64,000 nt of DNA from Paraglaciecola hydrolytica (GCF_001565895.1 NZ_LSNE01000009.1:1-64000); one strand, 5' to 3'. Shown: positions 16,693-25,475, counted from the stretch's first letter. Numbers and translations are program-made. Notes: generated by a model from the letters alone, not told the origin.

Positions 16693-17187
16693 TTAAGCCA
16701 TTGATATTGGTGGTTTTTGTGTACCTTTAGTCATAGCCAACAAAGCCATAGGTGGTTTTTGAGTGCCTTTAGTCATAGCCAATAACGCCATAGGTGGTTT
16801 TTGAGTGCCTTTGGTCATAGCCAATAACGCCATAGGTGGTTTTTGAGTGCCTTTAGTCATAGCCAACAAAGCCATAGGTGGTTTTTGAGTGCCTTTGGTC
16901 ATAGCCAACAAAGCCATAGGTGGTTTTTGTGTACCTTTAGTCATAGCTAACAAAGCCATAGGTGGTTTTTGAGTGCCTTTAGTCATAGCTAACAAAGCCA
17001 TAGGTGGTTTTTGAGTGCCTTTAGTCATAGTCAACAAAGCCATAGGTGGTTTTTGAGTGCCTTTGGTCATAACGACTATTGAGTCATTTTTCTCCTTAGC
17101 TACTAACATTTCTTGGGTGGTCGCAATTGCTGTTGTACATAGAGCAGAAGTTAATAATGCTAGGCTAGTAGTTTTTAAAATGTTCAT
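16693..17187 (-). CDS. Secreted 14-residue-repeat peptide precursor, unknown function
   Basis: 164 aa. Residues 1-22 are a Sec signal peptide (MNILKTTSLALLTSALCTT, then AIA) with probable cleavage after the AIA. A 17-residue linker follows, then nine tandem repeats: eight of MTKGTQKPPMALL(A/T) and a terminal MTKGTQKPPISMA. The repeats have two Lys and no acidic residue, so the mature protein is strongly basic (about +17). DNA copies differ at synonymous positions (ACT/ACC, GGC/GGT, ACT/ACA, GCT/GCG, TTG/TTA) while the protein stays constant. GAGGAAT precedes the ATG. No family recognised. It could be a multi-copy peptide precursor, a fibre-like surface protein or an antimicrobial. No maturation enzyme is next to it. 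Confidence 0.8.
   Translation of the reverse strand: MNILKTTSLALLTSALCTTAIATTQEMLVAKEKNDSIVVMTKGTQKPPMALLTMTKGTQKPPMALLAMTKGTQKPPMALLAMTKGTQKPPMALLAMTKGTQKPPMALLAMTKGTQKPPMALLAMTKGTQKPPMALLAMTKGTQKPPMALLAMTKGTQKPPISMA
16696..17070 (-). repeat. 42-bp tandem repeats inside the repeat-peptide gene
   Basis: Nine in-frame units of 42 bp (last 39 bp before the stop) encode the 14-residue repeats. Unit length is a multiple of three, so gain or loss of units by slippage or recombination keeps the frame. Third-position variants are shared between non-adjacent units (for example GGT ACA in two separate copies), which suggests exchange between units. Confidence 0.9.
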
Positions 17188-17253
17188 AATAATTCCTCAT
17201 GGGTAGGTAAAAAAATTGGCGAAGAATAACGCCAATCCCATTATGAACATTTT
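17177..17253 (-). promoter_or_regulatory. Structured leader of the repeat-peptide gene
   Basis: A perfect 14-bp inverted repeat joins ATTATGAACATTTT at the gene start (minus strand 17190-17177, containing the start codon) to its complement 50 bases upstream (plus 17240-17253). GGG (17201-17203) can pair with CCC (17237-17239) just inside. The ribosome site GAGGAAT falls in the bulge and a terminator-like hairpin sits at the core. Folded RNA would bury the start codon. Alternatively the arms are a DNA operator for one of the nearby HTH proteins. Confidence 0.6.
17209..17235 (-). terminator. Intrinsic terminator or attenuator before the repeat-peptide gene
   Basis: On the minus strand TTGGCG (17235-17230), an 8-base loop and CGCCAA (17221-17216) are followed by seven T (17215-17209). 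It lies 37 bp after the stop of the membrane-protein gene and ends only 21 bp before the next ATG. Read-through from upstream would be attenuated. A dedicated promoter would have to overlap the hairpin. Confidence 0.7.
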
Positions 17254-17271
17254 GTATACAGATGTAGAGCT

Positions 17272-17982
17272 TTAAGCTTTTAGTAGTCGAGGTAATAGTT
17301 GTTTGTAGCTTTCATGAAAAGTCGCCCATATGGAAAAAGTGGCGATACCATGCACGATGTACGGATAGGCATAATAGATTACAAGAACTTGAGACAGTCC
17401 TAATATATGTCTTAGGAGATATTCGAAAATTGCTGCAGCTTGCACTATGGCTGTGGTGCCGAAGAGTTTGTAATAAATCCAGTCTAAATTGGTTGATTCA
17501 CTTGTTCTGGTTAAATAACGCTGGACTAAGTCAACCCGCGAGAAAATCATATAACGTGTTAATAAACAGCTTAGTAGCAAAATTAGATGCCAAAATAATT
17601 CTGGGGCAGGGTAGTCACTAATATTCCAGTATATTTCCGCGGAAATTGCCATGGCTATAATAATTGCCATCCATTTTACTAACGGGTCGTGACGTAAAGC
17701 ATAAATCATGATGATGGCTAAGCAATACAGTAGTTCTTTCAATACATCACTGTCACTAAGGCCAACCCAGGCTAATTCCTGACTTATCCGCTGTATAAAA
17801 ATAATGGCTAATAAGCTAACAATATCGATATTCTTTCGGCAAATGATCAGCGTAAAAATGAGGATGCCAACAAACAAACGATCAAATGTATCCGCATCAC
17901 CAAAGGTTGATATACCTATGGCGATAAAAAGCCCTCCAAAGAGGGCTGTGATAAATGGAGGAAGGTATACACGAGCAAACAT
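17272..17982 (-). CDS. Polytopic membrane protein of unknown function
   Basis: 236 aa with about seven or eight hydrophobic helices (for example PPFITALFGGLFIAIGIST at 8-26, LFVGILIFTLII, AIIIAMAISAEIYW, LFWHLILLLSCLLTRYMI). A polar loop follows the fifth or sixth helix (RVDLVQRYLTRTSESTN), and a basic C-terminus ends in LLPRLLKA. I do not recognise a family or catalytic motif. Its ATG overlaps the stop of the upstream XRE gene by one base (TAATG), so the two are translated together. It could be an exporter or sensor for the secreted repeat protein encoded next. This is inference from position alone. Confidence 0.7.
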   Translation of the reverse strand: MFARVYLPPFITALFGGLFIAIGISTFGDADTFDRLFVGILIFTLIICRKNIDIVSLLAIIFIQRISQELAWVGLSDSDVLKELLYCLAIIMIYALRHDPLVKWMAIIIAMAISAEIYWNISDYPAPELFWHLILLLSCLLTRYMIFSRVDLVQRYLTRTSESTNLDWIYYKLFGTTAIVQAAAIFEYLLRHILGLSQVLVIYYAYPYIVHGIATFSIWATFHESYKQLLPRLLKA

Positions 17983-18248
17983 TAGCTTAGATTAAAGCCA
18001 AAATAATCCATGATGCTTGAAAAAAATGTTTCACGGGTTTGCTGAGATGCTTTTTGTCTGCATACCGTCCACCATTTGCTTATGATCTCTACACCAATAT
18101 TACTCATGGTTTCAGGTTTTTCATTTTCTATTGCTGATACGGTTTCACGACTAATGCCAATTCTTATTGCCAGTTCTCCTTGAGTAAAACCGGCCTCCTT
18201 GCGCAAGGCTTTTAGTTGGACACCACTAAACTGCTTTCTGCGTGACAT
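17982..18248 (-). CDS. XRE-family transcriptional regulator
   Basis: 88 aa. Cro/C1-type HTH at about residues 9-60 with the typical LKALRKEAGFTQGELAIRIG and SRETVSAIENEKPE core. Short C-terminal tail. No ligand-binding or protease domain. First gene of a coupled pair with the membrane protein. A candidate sigma-70 promoter lies at 18314-18342. Confidence 0.8.
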   Translation of the reverse strand: MSRRKQFSGVQLKALRKEAGFTQGELAIRIGISRETVSAIENEKPETMSNIGVEIISKWWTVCRQKASQQTRETFFSSIMDYFGFNLS

Positions 18249-18313
18249 ATGATAGTTCCGAATTAACTGATTACTGAAGAGATGGTTAGTAGTAAAAAAA
18301 TTACCATATTTTG

Positions 18314-18342
18314 ACTATAAATTAAACCGCAAATTGAGTAAA
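18314..18342 (-). promoter_or_regulatory. Candidate promoter of the XRE/membrane-protein operon
   Basis: Minus strand TTTACT (18342-18337), 17-bp spacer, TATAGT (18319-18314), start codon at 18248. Directly upstream lie two head-to-tail octamers TAACTTTG and TAACTTTA (plus 18353-18368), which could be regulator sites. Confidence 0.5.
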
Positions 18343-18463
18343 TAGAAAATTTTAACTTTGTAACTTTACTAAGTTTGAACTGGTTACCCTGTACATGGTG
18401 TTAAGATCCCACATTACACACTCAATAGCTGGCATAACGTGAGTTTAAAACCGCGTGTGTTTT

Positions 18464-18676
18464 TCAATCCTTAAGCAAGGGGGCTACAAGGGATTCAAGC
18501 CCATTCAGTTTAACTTCGTAGATTAAAGCTAGTTGTTGACCGAGTTTATTTTGTGGAAACCCTTTTTGCTGAAACCACACCAGATAAGGCTCGGGTAGGT
18601 GAAAAAGTTTACGACCGGCATATTTTCCAAAGGGCATCTTTTGGTTAATGGCGTCGATAAGTGCAGCATTATCCAT
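18464..18676 (-). CDS. DUF3820 family small protein
   Basis: 70 aa from the ATG at 18676, chosen because it overlaps the ABC transporter stop in the usual ATGGATAA manner. A longer reading to 18748 would overlap the upstream gene heavily. The core MPFGKYAGRKLFHLPEPYL and WFQQKGFPQNKLGQQL are hallmarks of DUF3820, a small domain of unknown function, sometimes fused to exonuclease domains. It is co-transcribed with the ABC exporter. Confidence 0.8.
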   Translation of the reverse strand: MDNAALIDAINQKMPFGKYAGRKLFHLPEPYLVWFQQKGFPQNKLGQQLALIYEVKLNGLESLVAPLLKD

Positions 18677-20483
18677 GGGTATTATCCAAAACTGTGTTTT
18701 GTGAGTGACTTCGTTGTTGCGTATGCCACAAAGCGGCATAGGCACCATTTAGTGCGAGCAGTTGAGAGTGTGTACCTTGTTCGAGGATACGACCTTGACC
18801 CATAACAACAATTTTGTCGGCATCGACTACAGTCGATAAACGATGAGCAATGACTAAGCTGGTGTGGCCTTGGGCAATTTCACGTAAGGCGTTGAGAATC
18901 GCTTGTTCAGATTGACTATCTAATGAGGAAGTCGCTTCATCAAAAACCATAATGGGGGGGCGTTTTAGGATCGTTCTAGCAATGGCTACCCGCTGTTTTT
19001 CGCCGCCGGATAACTTTAAGCCACGTTCTCCCACTTGAGTGTTATGGCCATCAGGTAGAGATTGAATAAAGTCATTTAAATGAGCAAGTTCAATAGCTTG
19101 TTGCACTTCACTATCACTTGCTTCGGGCCTCCCATAACGGATGTTTTCAAAAATACTATCATTAAACAGCACGGTATCTTGAGGGACTATGCCAATGGCT
19201 CTGCGTAATGAATGGGGATCGACAGAGCGAATGTCCTGCCCGTCTATTAATATTTCGCCTTGACTCACATCATAAAACCGAAATAACAGCTTAACTAAAG
19301 TGGATTTCCCCGCGCCACTTTCGCCTACCACGGCGACTTTTTGGCCAGGCTCAATAACAAAACTCACATCCTGCAAAATAGCTCGGTCAGCGCGATAATA
19401 AAATCCCAGTTGTTTAAATTCGATTTTACCCTCAGTAACACTCAGTTTGTTGCTGGTAGTTGTTATTATTGCGCTTTGTTTTGCCAATAAATTAAACAGG
19501 TTTTCAATATTGGCTAAGGAACTACGGATCTCCCGATAAACAAAGCCTAAAAAATTTAAGGGCATAAAAATCTGCATGGTAAAGGCGTTGATTAAGACAA
19601 AATCCCCTATTGTCATTTTATCATGAGCAACTTGATAGGCGGCAAGTGCCATCATGCTGGTCATGGCAATCGCAATGATCGTGGCTTGCCCCCCATTTAA
19701 TACAAACAGTGATAGGCGGTTTTTGCGTCTAGCGAATTCCCAGTTAGCCAGCTCTTGATCATAACGCTGGGCTTCATAGGCTTCGTTATTAAAATATTTA
19801 ACGGTTTCGTAGTTGAGTAAACTGTCGATGGCTCTTGAATTGCTGCTTGAGTCGGCCAGATTAGCTTGGCGTACATACTGAGTACGCCAATCGGTCGCTT
19901 TGACTGAAAATGCGATATAGGCGAAGACAGAGCTTAAAATAATCAGTGCGAAACTCAGACCATAGTTGTAAAACAATACCCCGATGACTACCGCTATCTC
20001 AAAAAGAGTGGGCACGATATTAAATACCAAAAAACGCATCAAAAAGCTGATGCCACTAGTGCCACGCTCCATATCGCGGGACAAACCACCGGTCTGACGA
20101 TTTAGATGAAAGTCCAAATCGAGGGCATGTAAATGTTCAAACACCCGCAAACCTAATCTGCGCATGGCGCGTTCAGTGACTCGGCCAAACAAGGTATCGC
20201 GAATTTCCCCAAACAAAACATTGCTCAAGCGCAACAAACCATAGGCGGCAACTAAAGCAAAAGGCACTAAAATCAACGTATTTTGCGTATCTTTGGTATT
20301 GAGTTGATCGACAGTATGTTTAAGGACAAAAGGTAATCCAATACTGGCTACTTTAGCGGCGATTAAACACAGTAATGCGAGTGCAACCCGTTGTTTAAAT
20401 TCAAGTAAGTAGGGCCATAATTGCTGGAAAATTTTCCAGTTTACTGGCCCATCGTTTAAGTGTGCATGGTGTCGTGACGACAT
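18669..20483 (-). CDS. ABC transporter, fused permease-ATPase (ATM1/HMT1-like)
   Basis: 604 aa half-transporter. Six-helix exporter domain at about 25-320, then the ATPase: Walker A GESGAGKSTLVKLL near 390, signature LSGGEKQRVAIARTIL near 495 and Walker B IMVFDEATSSLD. The phrase YFNNEAYEAQRYD in the intracellular loop and the overall pattern match ABCB7/ATM1/HMT1-type exporters, which move glutathione- or sulfur-linked compounds or metal conjugates out of the cytosol. Homodimer expected. Substrate unknown here. Confidence 0.88.
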   Translation of the reverse strand: MSSRHHAHLNDGPVNWKIFQQLWPYLLEFKQRVALALLCLIAAKVASIGLPFVLKHTVDQLNTKDTQNTLILVPFALVAAYGLLRLSNVLFGEIRDTLFGRVTERAMRRLGLRVFEHLHALDLDFHLNRQTGGLSRDMERGTSGISFLMRFLVFNIVPTLFEIAVVIGVLFYNYGLSFALIILSSVFAYIAFSVKATDWRTQYVRQANLADSSSNSRAIDSLLNYETVKYFNNEAYEAQRYDQELANWEFARRKNRLSLFVLNGGQATIIAIAMTSMMALAAYQVAHDKMTIGDFVLINAFTMQIFMPLNFLGFVYREIRSSLANIENLFNLLAKQSAIITTTSNKLSVTEGKIEFKQLGFYYRADRAILQDVSFVIEPGQKVAVVGESGAGKSTLVKLLFRFYDVSQGEILIDGQDIRSVDPHSLRRAIGIVPQDTVLFNDSIFENIRYGRPEASDSEVQQAIELAHLNDFIQSLPDGHNTQVGERGLKLSGGEKQRVAIARTILKRPPIMVFDEATSSLDSQSEQAILNALREIAQGHTSLVIAHRLSTVVDADKIVVMGQGRILEQGTHSQLLALNGAYAALWHTQQRSHSQNTVLDNTHG

Positions 20484-20540
20484 GAGTTACCTGTTTTAAT
20501 ACACTATATAGATCAACTGAAGACGAATAAGACCTCAGTA

Positions 20541-21140
20541 CTAATGCTGACTTGTCGTTACATTCCACTGATCAAGTTCTAATTGAATATCCTTAGCTAA
20601 TAAACTTAGTAATTGCCGTTGCTGCGAGATCGCATGTGAATAGCCATCTTGCTCCAAGGTTAAACTGAAATAGAAGGGTTTTTCGAGCTTTTTGGGTTTA
20701 ATTGGATCAAACAGCCAATATCGACCAGAGCTCACTACTTTAGACTTATCCGAAGCATGAAAACTCTCAATGTGTATGGTTAAGCTTATATTATCAGTAT
20801 GGGTGTCGGGACTTTGGTAACTACTATATTGGATAGTTGTATTTTGATTTAGATCCCTTAGCAGGGCACTTAAAATAGCGGTTTCTAAACTTTCAGCCCA
20901 CACATCCTGACGAGAAAAATACATTTGGTTTTCAGCAACCTGCATGGCGATACTAGATTGCCTGAGATAGTCGGCTAGCATAATTTTGTTAAGTTTAACC
21001 TGTCTCACATCATCCTTATGCTTGATGTGCTCAACAGGTTTTGGGGGCGACAGTACATAATAATTCACGTCCAAAGGTTTTGTGCTGCAGGCACTCAAAC
21101 CGACCACTAAAATGCTGAGTAGAACACGCTTAATGTTAAT
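20541..21140 (-). CDS. pqiC: PqiC-like envelope lipoprotein with ATT start
   Basis: 199 aa if started at ATT 21140. The ABC-transport auxiliary lipoprotein PqiC sits in the outer membrane and works with PqiA and PqiB in lipid traffic across the periplasm. Reading from ATT gives INIKRVLLSILVVGLSAC, a normal lipoprotein signal with lipobox LSAC. AAGGAG stands 6-7 bp upstream, and the start overlaps the pqiB stop (ATTAA). No ATG, GTG or TTG exists in this stretch. The next in-frame start, GTG at 21107, would leave only six residues before the Cys and no positive charge. The body contains DVNYYVLSPP, typical of the family. Confidence 0.85.
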   Translation of the reverse strand: MNIKRVLLSILVVGLSACSTKPLDVNYYVLSPPKPVEHIKHKDDVRQVKLNKIMLADYLRQSSIAMQVAENQMYFSRQDVWAESLETAILSALLRDLNQNTTIQYSSYQSPDTHTDNISLTIHIESFHASDKSKVVSSGRYWLFDPIKPKKLEKPFYFSLTLEQDGYSHAISQQRQLLSLLAKDIQLELDQWNVTTSQH

Positions 21141-22830
21141 GTGACTCTCCTTGTTTTGCGGCTTTGGGGCTGAGTTTTGTACCTTGACCGTCTGTAAATA
21201 TCAAACTATTTGGACTACTGTTTAACTGCAACAATAATGGCTGCATATCACTTAATGTTTGCTGTACAGCGCGTAAAGCTTGATTGATTTCTTGATAACT
21301 ATCTGAGCCTGATGAAAAATCCTGGGTCAGTTTATTTAAGTTTTCAATAGCCAAGAGCAGTTTATTGTTGATTTTTTCGCCCTCAACACTTGCCAGTAAT
21401 TTATCCATATTTTGACTGGTTTGACGCAATGACTCAGCAGTTTGGCTAATATCAACTAAAGTTTTGTTAGTATTATTGGCCAGATTTTTTAGTTTCATTT
21501 GGTTGATACTGTCGAGCACGGCGGAGATTTTGGCGGTAATTTGTGCAAATTCGTTGCCGACGGTAGGAATAACGTCGTAGTTAGCTAAACGTGTTGTCGT
21601 GGCTGGCTCGGTATTTTGGTAATGTTGCAAATCTACAAATAATGCGCCAGTTAAAAGATTACCCATTTTTAAAGAGGCGCGTAAGCCTTCGTCTACCCAA
21701 TTTAAGGTTTGTTGTCTGATGTAATCTAAACCTTGCTGATTATCGGGTTGCTGCACCCTGCCTGGTTGAATGCTGATGACCACAGGTATATCAAAGCGTT
21801 TGTCTATTAATGAGGTTTGTGCCAACTCAGGTGGGTTAATGGCCAATACTTTTCCTACCTCTAGGCCTCGATATTCAACAGGTGCACCAATATGCAGGCC
21901 ACGAACGGTATCTTTTACCAAAATCACAAATTCTGCACTTAATTTATAACGTTGTTCTGAGGCTTGTTCGTAGGAGCGATGAATATCAAAAAAACGGCGT
22001 TCGCTGATAGGCTCTCCCGCTGGAATACCTTCAGGTAGACCAAATGTCACCCCATTAGTTATCAAACTTTCAAGGCTGCCAGTATCAAATTTAAGACCAC
22101 TGGCATTGAGTTCAACGGACAGTCCACTGGTGTCCCAGAACTTAGTGTTTTCGGTGATGAGCTTATGATAAGGCGCATTGATAAACGTATTGTAATAGAC
22201 TACTCGTTCTTCAAAATTAAAATAAGTATCTTCAATTTCGCCCACTTTTAAACCTTTATAGATAACCGCATCCCCTTCTTTGTAGGCAAATTCAGCATCA
22301 CTGTTTAAGGTGATATGCAGTCCGGGTGTACCTGCAGGTGTCACTGGTGGACCTTCGAGAGCCTCAAATTGTATGCTGGTGTCACCCGCCATACCTAGTG
22401 CCATGTTAATGTAAGGCCCTGACATTAAAGTGCCTAATCCTGAGATACCATTAAGTGTGACTCTAGGTGATACGATCCAAAACTGGTTATCTTTATGTAG
22501 TAAATTTTTAACGCTAGCGTTCATTCTAGCGGTCACCGTCACGCCTTGTAGATCTTCCGATAGTTCTATTTTTTTAACCAGTCCTACATCGACATTGCGG
22601 GTTTTTATTTTAGTTTTTCCAGCTTCGAGACCGGTGGCAGTAGGAAAAGAAATCGTAATGAGGGGCCCTTGGTTACTCCATTGTTGGTAGACCATCCACA
22701 CTGCAATACTTAAGGCGATCAAAGGAATAAACCAGATCTTGGAAATACGTCTGAGCGGTTTTAGTTCGGCTTGGCTAGGCCCAACAGCAGGCTCTGTTGA
22801 TTGTGGCAGTGGAGAGTTATGTTCACTCAT
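21136..22830 (-). CDS. pqiB: PqiB, MCE-domain lipid-transport protein
   Basis: 564 aa. One N-terminal membrane helix (about 30-48, IWFIPLIALSIAVWMVYQ), then three MCE/MlaD domains in tandem (starts near 58, 172 and 296, each with a GL.xG.xV..KG-like strand), then a helical needle region to about 530. PqiB forms a hexameric tube linking inner and outer membranes. Start overlaps pqiA (ATGAGTGA). Confidence 0.93.
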   Translation of the reverse strand: MSEHNSPLPQSTEPAVGPSQAELKPLRRISKIWFIPLIALSIAVWMVYQQWSNQGPLITISFPTATGLEAGKTKIKTRNVDVGLVKKIELSEDLQGVTVTARMNASVKNLLHKDNQFWIVSPRVTLNGISGLGTLMSGPYINMALGMAGDTSIQFEALEGPPVTPAGTPGLHITLNSDAEFAYKEGDAVIYKGLKVGEIEDTYFNFEERVVYYNTFINAPYHKLITENTKFWDTSGLSVELNASGLKFDTGSLESLITNGVTFGLPEGIPAGEPISERRFFDIHRSYEQASEQRYKLSAEFVILVKDTVRGLHIGAPVEYRGLEVGKVLAINPPELAQTSLIDKRFDIPVVISIQPGRVQQPDNQQGLDYIRQQTLNWVDEGLRASLKMGNLLTGALFVDLQHYQNTEPATTTRLANYDVIPTVGNEFAQITAKISAVLDSINQMKLKNLANNTNKTLVDISQTAESLRQTSQNMDKLLASVEGEKINNKLLLAIENLNKLTQDFSSGSDSYQEINQALRAVQQTLSDMQPLLLQLNSSPNSLIFTDGQGTKLSPKAAKQGESH

Positions 22831-24001
22831 GTGGCGTATTTTCCTTGTGCCAGATTAATCTTGTATCAAATGACATGGCGGCTAACATAGTGACAATAAC
22901 CACAGCGCAAAATGCGATAGCAGCGTAGCCTGGATGAATACTCATGACATTACCTAATTGAATAAGACTGACTAACACAGCCACCACAAATACATCGATC
23001 ATCGACCAACGCCCAATAAATTCAGTGAGCCGATACCAACGCATACGCTCTCGATTTAGTTGTTGATGACCTTGTTGCACACTGTAATTAAGCCAACATA
23101 ATATGACAATTTTAGCGACGGGCACCAGCACACTGGCTACAAAAATAATTAAAGCGATAGGGTAAGAGCCTGATTGCCACAATAAGATCACCCCACCAAT
23201 GATGGTACTGGCTTTTTCATCCCCTAAAGTTTTGGTGACCATGATGGGTAATACATTGGCAGGAATGTACAATAACACCGAGCTAATGAGTAAGGCCCAT
23301 GTGGTTTGTATACTTTGGCTGGCATTGATGGGTTTTTGTGTTATACGGGATTTTTGCTGAATGGCGATACGCAGTTGATGCTCATCAAAAAACATTAACA
23401 TGGCACTCATGCTTAAAGTAAACAGCAAAAATGCATAAAATGATGGGCCTACGGCAATATCTGCCAGTGAGCTAATTTTGACGAGGCTGACCAATACCCC
23501 AATTAGAAATATTTCTGCCATGGACCAAGGCAATAAATGCAAGATAAATTGTGTAATGTAGTCTGCTTTGGGCATGACTATGCCAAACTGCAAGGGTATA
23601 AGTATCACTAAAATACTAATTAAAATCAGACCGGGCAGGATCAATATTGCCATGATCTGCAACAGACCTAAGATTGCATAATCTTCTATAAATAATACAT
23701 CAATGCCTGCTAACAAATCGATGTTTTGAGTTTGTCCACCTGCGCTAAAAGATAAAAACTCAAAAGGTAGAGCAGCGAATAGAAAAATGAGGGCTGAAAC
23801 CGCCAAGGCACAAATCCATTGCAAGGCATGCTGGCGGTGCATGGTAAGTTTATAACCACAACGTGGACACAATGCCTTATGTTTATTAGGGATGGCGGGC
23901 AAATGCACAACATAAGCACATTCATGGCAGCTCACAATATTGTGCGAAGCTGCGCCTGAAAAGTGTCGAGATGATCGTTCTGGGGGATTAGCTGGCATCA
24001 T
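22823..24001 (-). CDS. pqiA: PqiA, paraquat-inducible inner-membrane protein
   Basis: 392 aa. A zinc-ribbon-like CHEC...CPRC pair at about residues 25-47, then two four-helix PqiA domains. It is the inner-membrane partner of the MCE protein PqiB. The pqiA-pqiB-pqiC order with 8-base and ATTAA overlaps is the standard operon. The start ATG ATG is at 24001. A rare fused second zinc ribbon seen in some homologues is absent. Confidence 0.9.
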   Translation of the reverse strand: MMPANPPERSSRHFSGAASHNIVSCHECAYVVHLPAIPNKHKALCPRCGYKLTMHRQHALQWICALAVSALIFLFAALPFEFLSFSAGGQTQNIDLLAGIDVLFIEDYAILGLLQIMAILILPGLILISILVILIPLQFGIVMPKADYITQFILHLLPWSMAEIFLIGVLVSLVKISSLADIAVGPSFYAFLLFTLSMSAMLMFFDEHQLRIAIQQKSRITQKPINASQSIQTTWALLISSVLLYIPANVLPIMVTKTLGDEKASTIIGGVILLWQSGSYPIALIIFVASVLVPVAKIVILCWLNYSVQQGHQQLNRERMRWYRLTEFIGRWSMIDVFVVAVLVSLIQLGNVMSIHPGYAAIAFCAVVIVTMLAAMSFDTRLIWHKENTPHE

Positions 24002-24102
24002 TCACTAATTACATCATTCAATCTAATTTTTTACCTAACTTGTACCCCCAGAATACACCAAATATGGCTTTACAGCACTCTCATTAATATTGAACAACAG
24101 GC

Positions 24103-24759
24103 CTAAAACTGCATTTCAGGCGTGTGTTCAGCTACAACCAGTTTACCGGCGGTTTTACTGATTATTTCTTCAACCGATACCCCTGGTGCTCTCTCAAGTA
24201 GGTGAAATGCACCTTGTTTTACTTCAAGTACGGCTAGATCGGTAATAATGCGATTGATGCAATTAACCCCAGTTAAGGGCAGGGTGCAGGCTTCGAGTAA
24301 TTTAGAGTTGCCGTGTTTATCGGCGTGGGTCATAGTCACAATAATATTACGTGCGCCTGCGACTAAATCCATGGCGCCACCCATGCCTTTGATCAATTTC
24401 CCAGGGATCATCCAAGACGCAATATTGCCCTTAGCATCCACTTCAAATGCGCCCAGTACGGTGAGATCAACATGACCACCACGGATCATAGCAAAGCTTT
24501 CTGCTGAGCTGAAAATAGAAGCCCCAATGGCAGCAGTGACGGTTTCTTTGCCAGCATTGATCATATCGGCATCGACCTGCTCTTCTGTTGGATAGGGGCC
24601 CATGCCTAACAGTCCGTTTTCCGACTGCAGCATCACCTCCATGCCGGCGGGTACATAATTAGCGGCTAAGGTAGGTATACCTATGCCTAGGTTAACGTAA
24701 TCACCATCGTTAAATTCTTGGGCGACACGTTGTGCGATTTGTTCTCTGTTTAATGCCAT
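24103..24759 (-). CDS. scoB: 3-oxoacid CoA-transferase subunit B
   Basis: 218 aa. The catalytic Glu motif [12 protein letters not shown] lies near residue 47 and [15 protein letters not shown] at about 98. With subunit A it moves CoA between succinyl-CoA (or acetyl-CoA) and 3-oxoacids such as acetoacetate. ScoB and AtoA are hard to tell apart by sequence alone. 11-bp gap behind subunit A. Confidence 0.92.
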   Translation of the reverse strand: MALNREQIAQRVAQEFNDGDYVNLGIGIPTLAANYVPAGMEVMLQSENGLLGMGPYPTEEQVDADMINAGKETVTAAIGASIFSSAESFAMIRGGHVDLTVLGAFEVDAKGNIASWMIPGKLIKGMGGAMDLVAGARNIIVTMTHADKHGNSKLLEACTLPLTGVNCINRIITDLAVLEVKQGAFHLLERAPGVSVEEIISKTAGKLVVAEHTPEMQF

Positions 24760-24770
24760 TGTGTTTACCC

Positions 24771-25475
24771 TTAAAGTGAAGTGGACAGTACTTTACGTTC
24801 AATACGTTTTTCAAATTGGCCGACGATAATGCGGTCAACATATATTCCTGGTGTATGGATTTGACTCGGTTCGAGTTGTCCCGGTTCGACCAGCTCTTCA
24901 ACTTCAACGACAGTAATTTTGCCAGCCGTCGCAGCCAAAGGATTAAAGTTTTGTGCAGTATGTCGATAAACACAGTTGCCATAACGGTCAGCTTTCCACG
25001 CTTTTACTATGGCAAAATCGCCGGTAATCGATTCTTCCATAATATAAGGGCGACCATTAAATTCGCGTACTTCTTTGCCTTCAGCAACGGGGGTACCATA
25101 ACCAGTAGCGGTAAAAAATGCTGGTATACCTGCGCCGCCAGCGCGCATTTTTTCAGCTAAGGTGCCTTGTGGTGTCAGCTCTACTGCTAACTCACCACTG
25201 AGTAGTTGCTGTTCAAACAAGGCATTTTCACCCACATAAGATGAAATCATCTTTTTGATCTGTTTTTTTTCTAATAACAAGCCAAGGCCAAAACCATCCA
25301 CCCCGCAGTTGTTGGAGACGATGGTAATGCCCTTAGTACCCATAGTTTGGATTTGTTTTATCAGACCTTCTGGAATGCCACATAGGCCAAAACCTCCGGC
25401 TATGATTGTCATGTTATCGCTAAGACCTTCCATCGCTGCTGCGTAAGAATGAACCACTTTATTGAAACCAGCCAT
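24771..25475 (-). CDS. scoA: 3-oxoacid CoA-transferase subunit A
   Basis: 234 aa. The CoA-binding motif [16 protein letters not shown] is at about residues 25-40, followed by [11 protein letters not shown]. It pairs with subunit B downstream for ketone-body or short 3-oxoacid use. Transcribed away from a LysR-type gene starting about 110 bp upstream, the likely regulator. Confidence 0.92.
   Translation of the reverse strand: MAGFNKVVHSYAAAMEGLSDNMTIIAGGFGLCGIPEGLIKQIQTMGTKGITIVSNNCGVDGFGLGLLLEKKQIKKMISSYVGENALFEQQLLSGELAVELTPQGTLAEKMRAGGAGIPAFFTATGYGTPVAEGKEVREFNGRPYIMEESITGDFAIVKAWKADRYGNCVYRHTAQNFNPLAATAGKITVVEVEELVEPGQLEPSQIHTPGIYVDRIIVGQFEKRIERKVLSTSL

Noticed and set aside
16696-17070. 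Regular 42-bp repeats that could be taken for a CRISPR array
   Set aside because: There are no unique spacers. The repeats are contiguous, in one open frame and vary only at third positions, and no cas genes are nearby.
24710-25446. Several open frames opposite scoA and scoB
   Set aside because: They are antisense shadows. The sense genes have full catalytic motifs and correct spacing.
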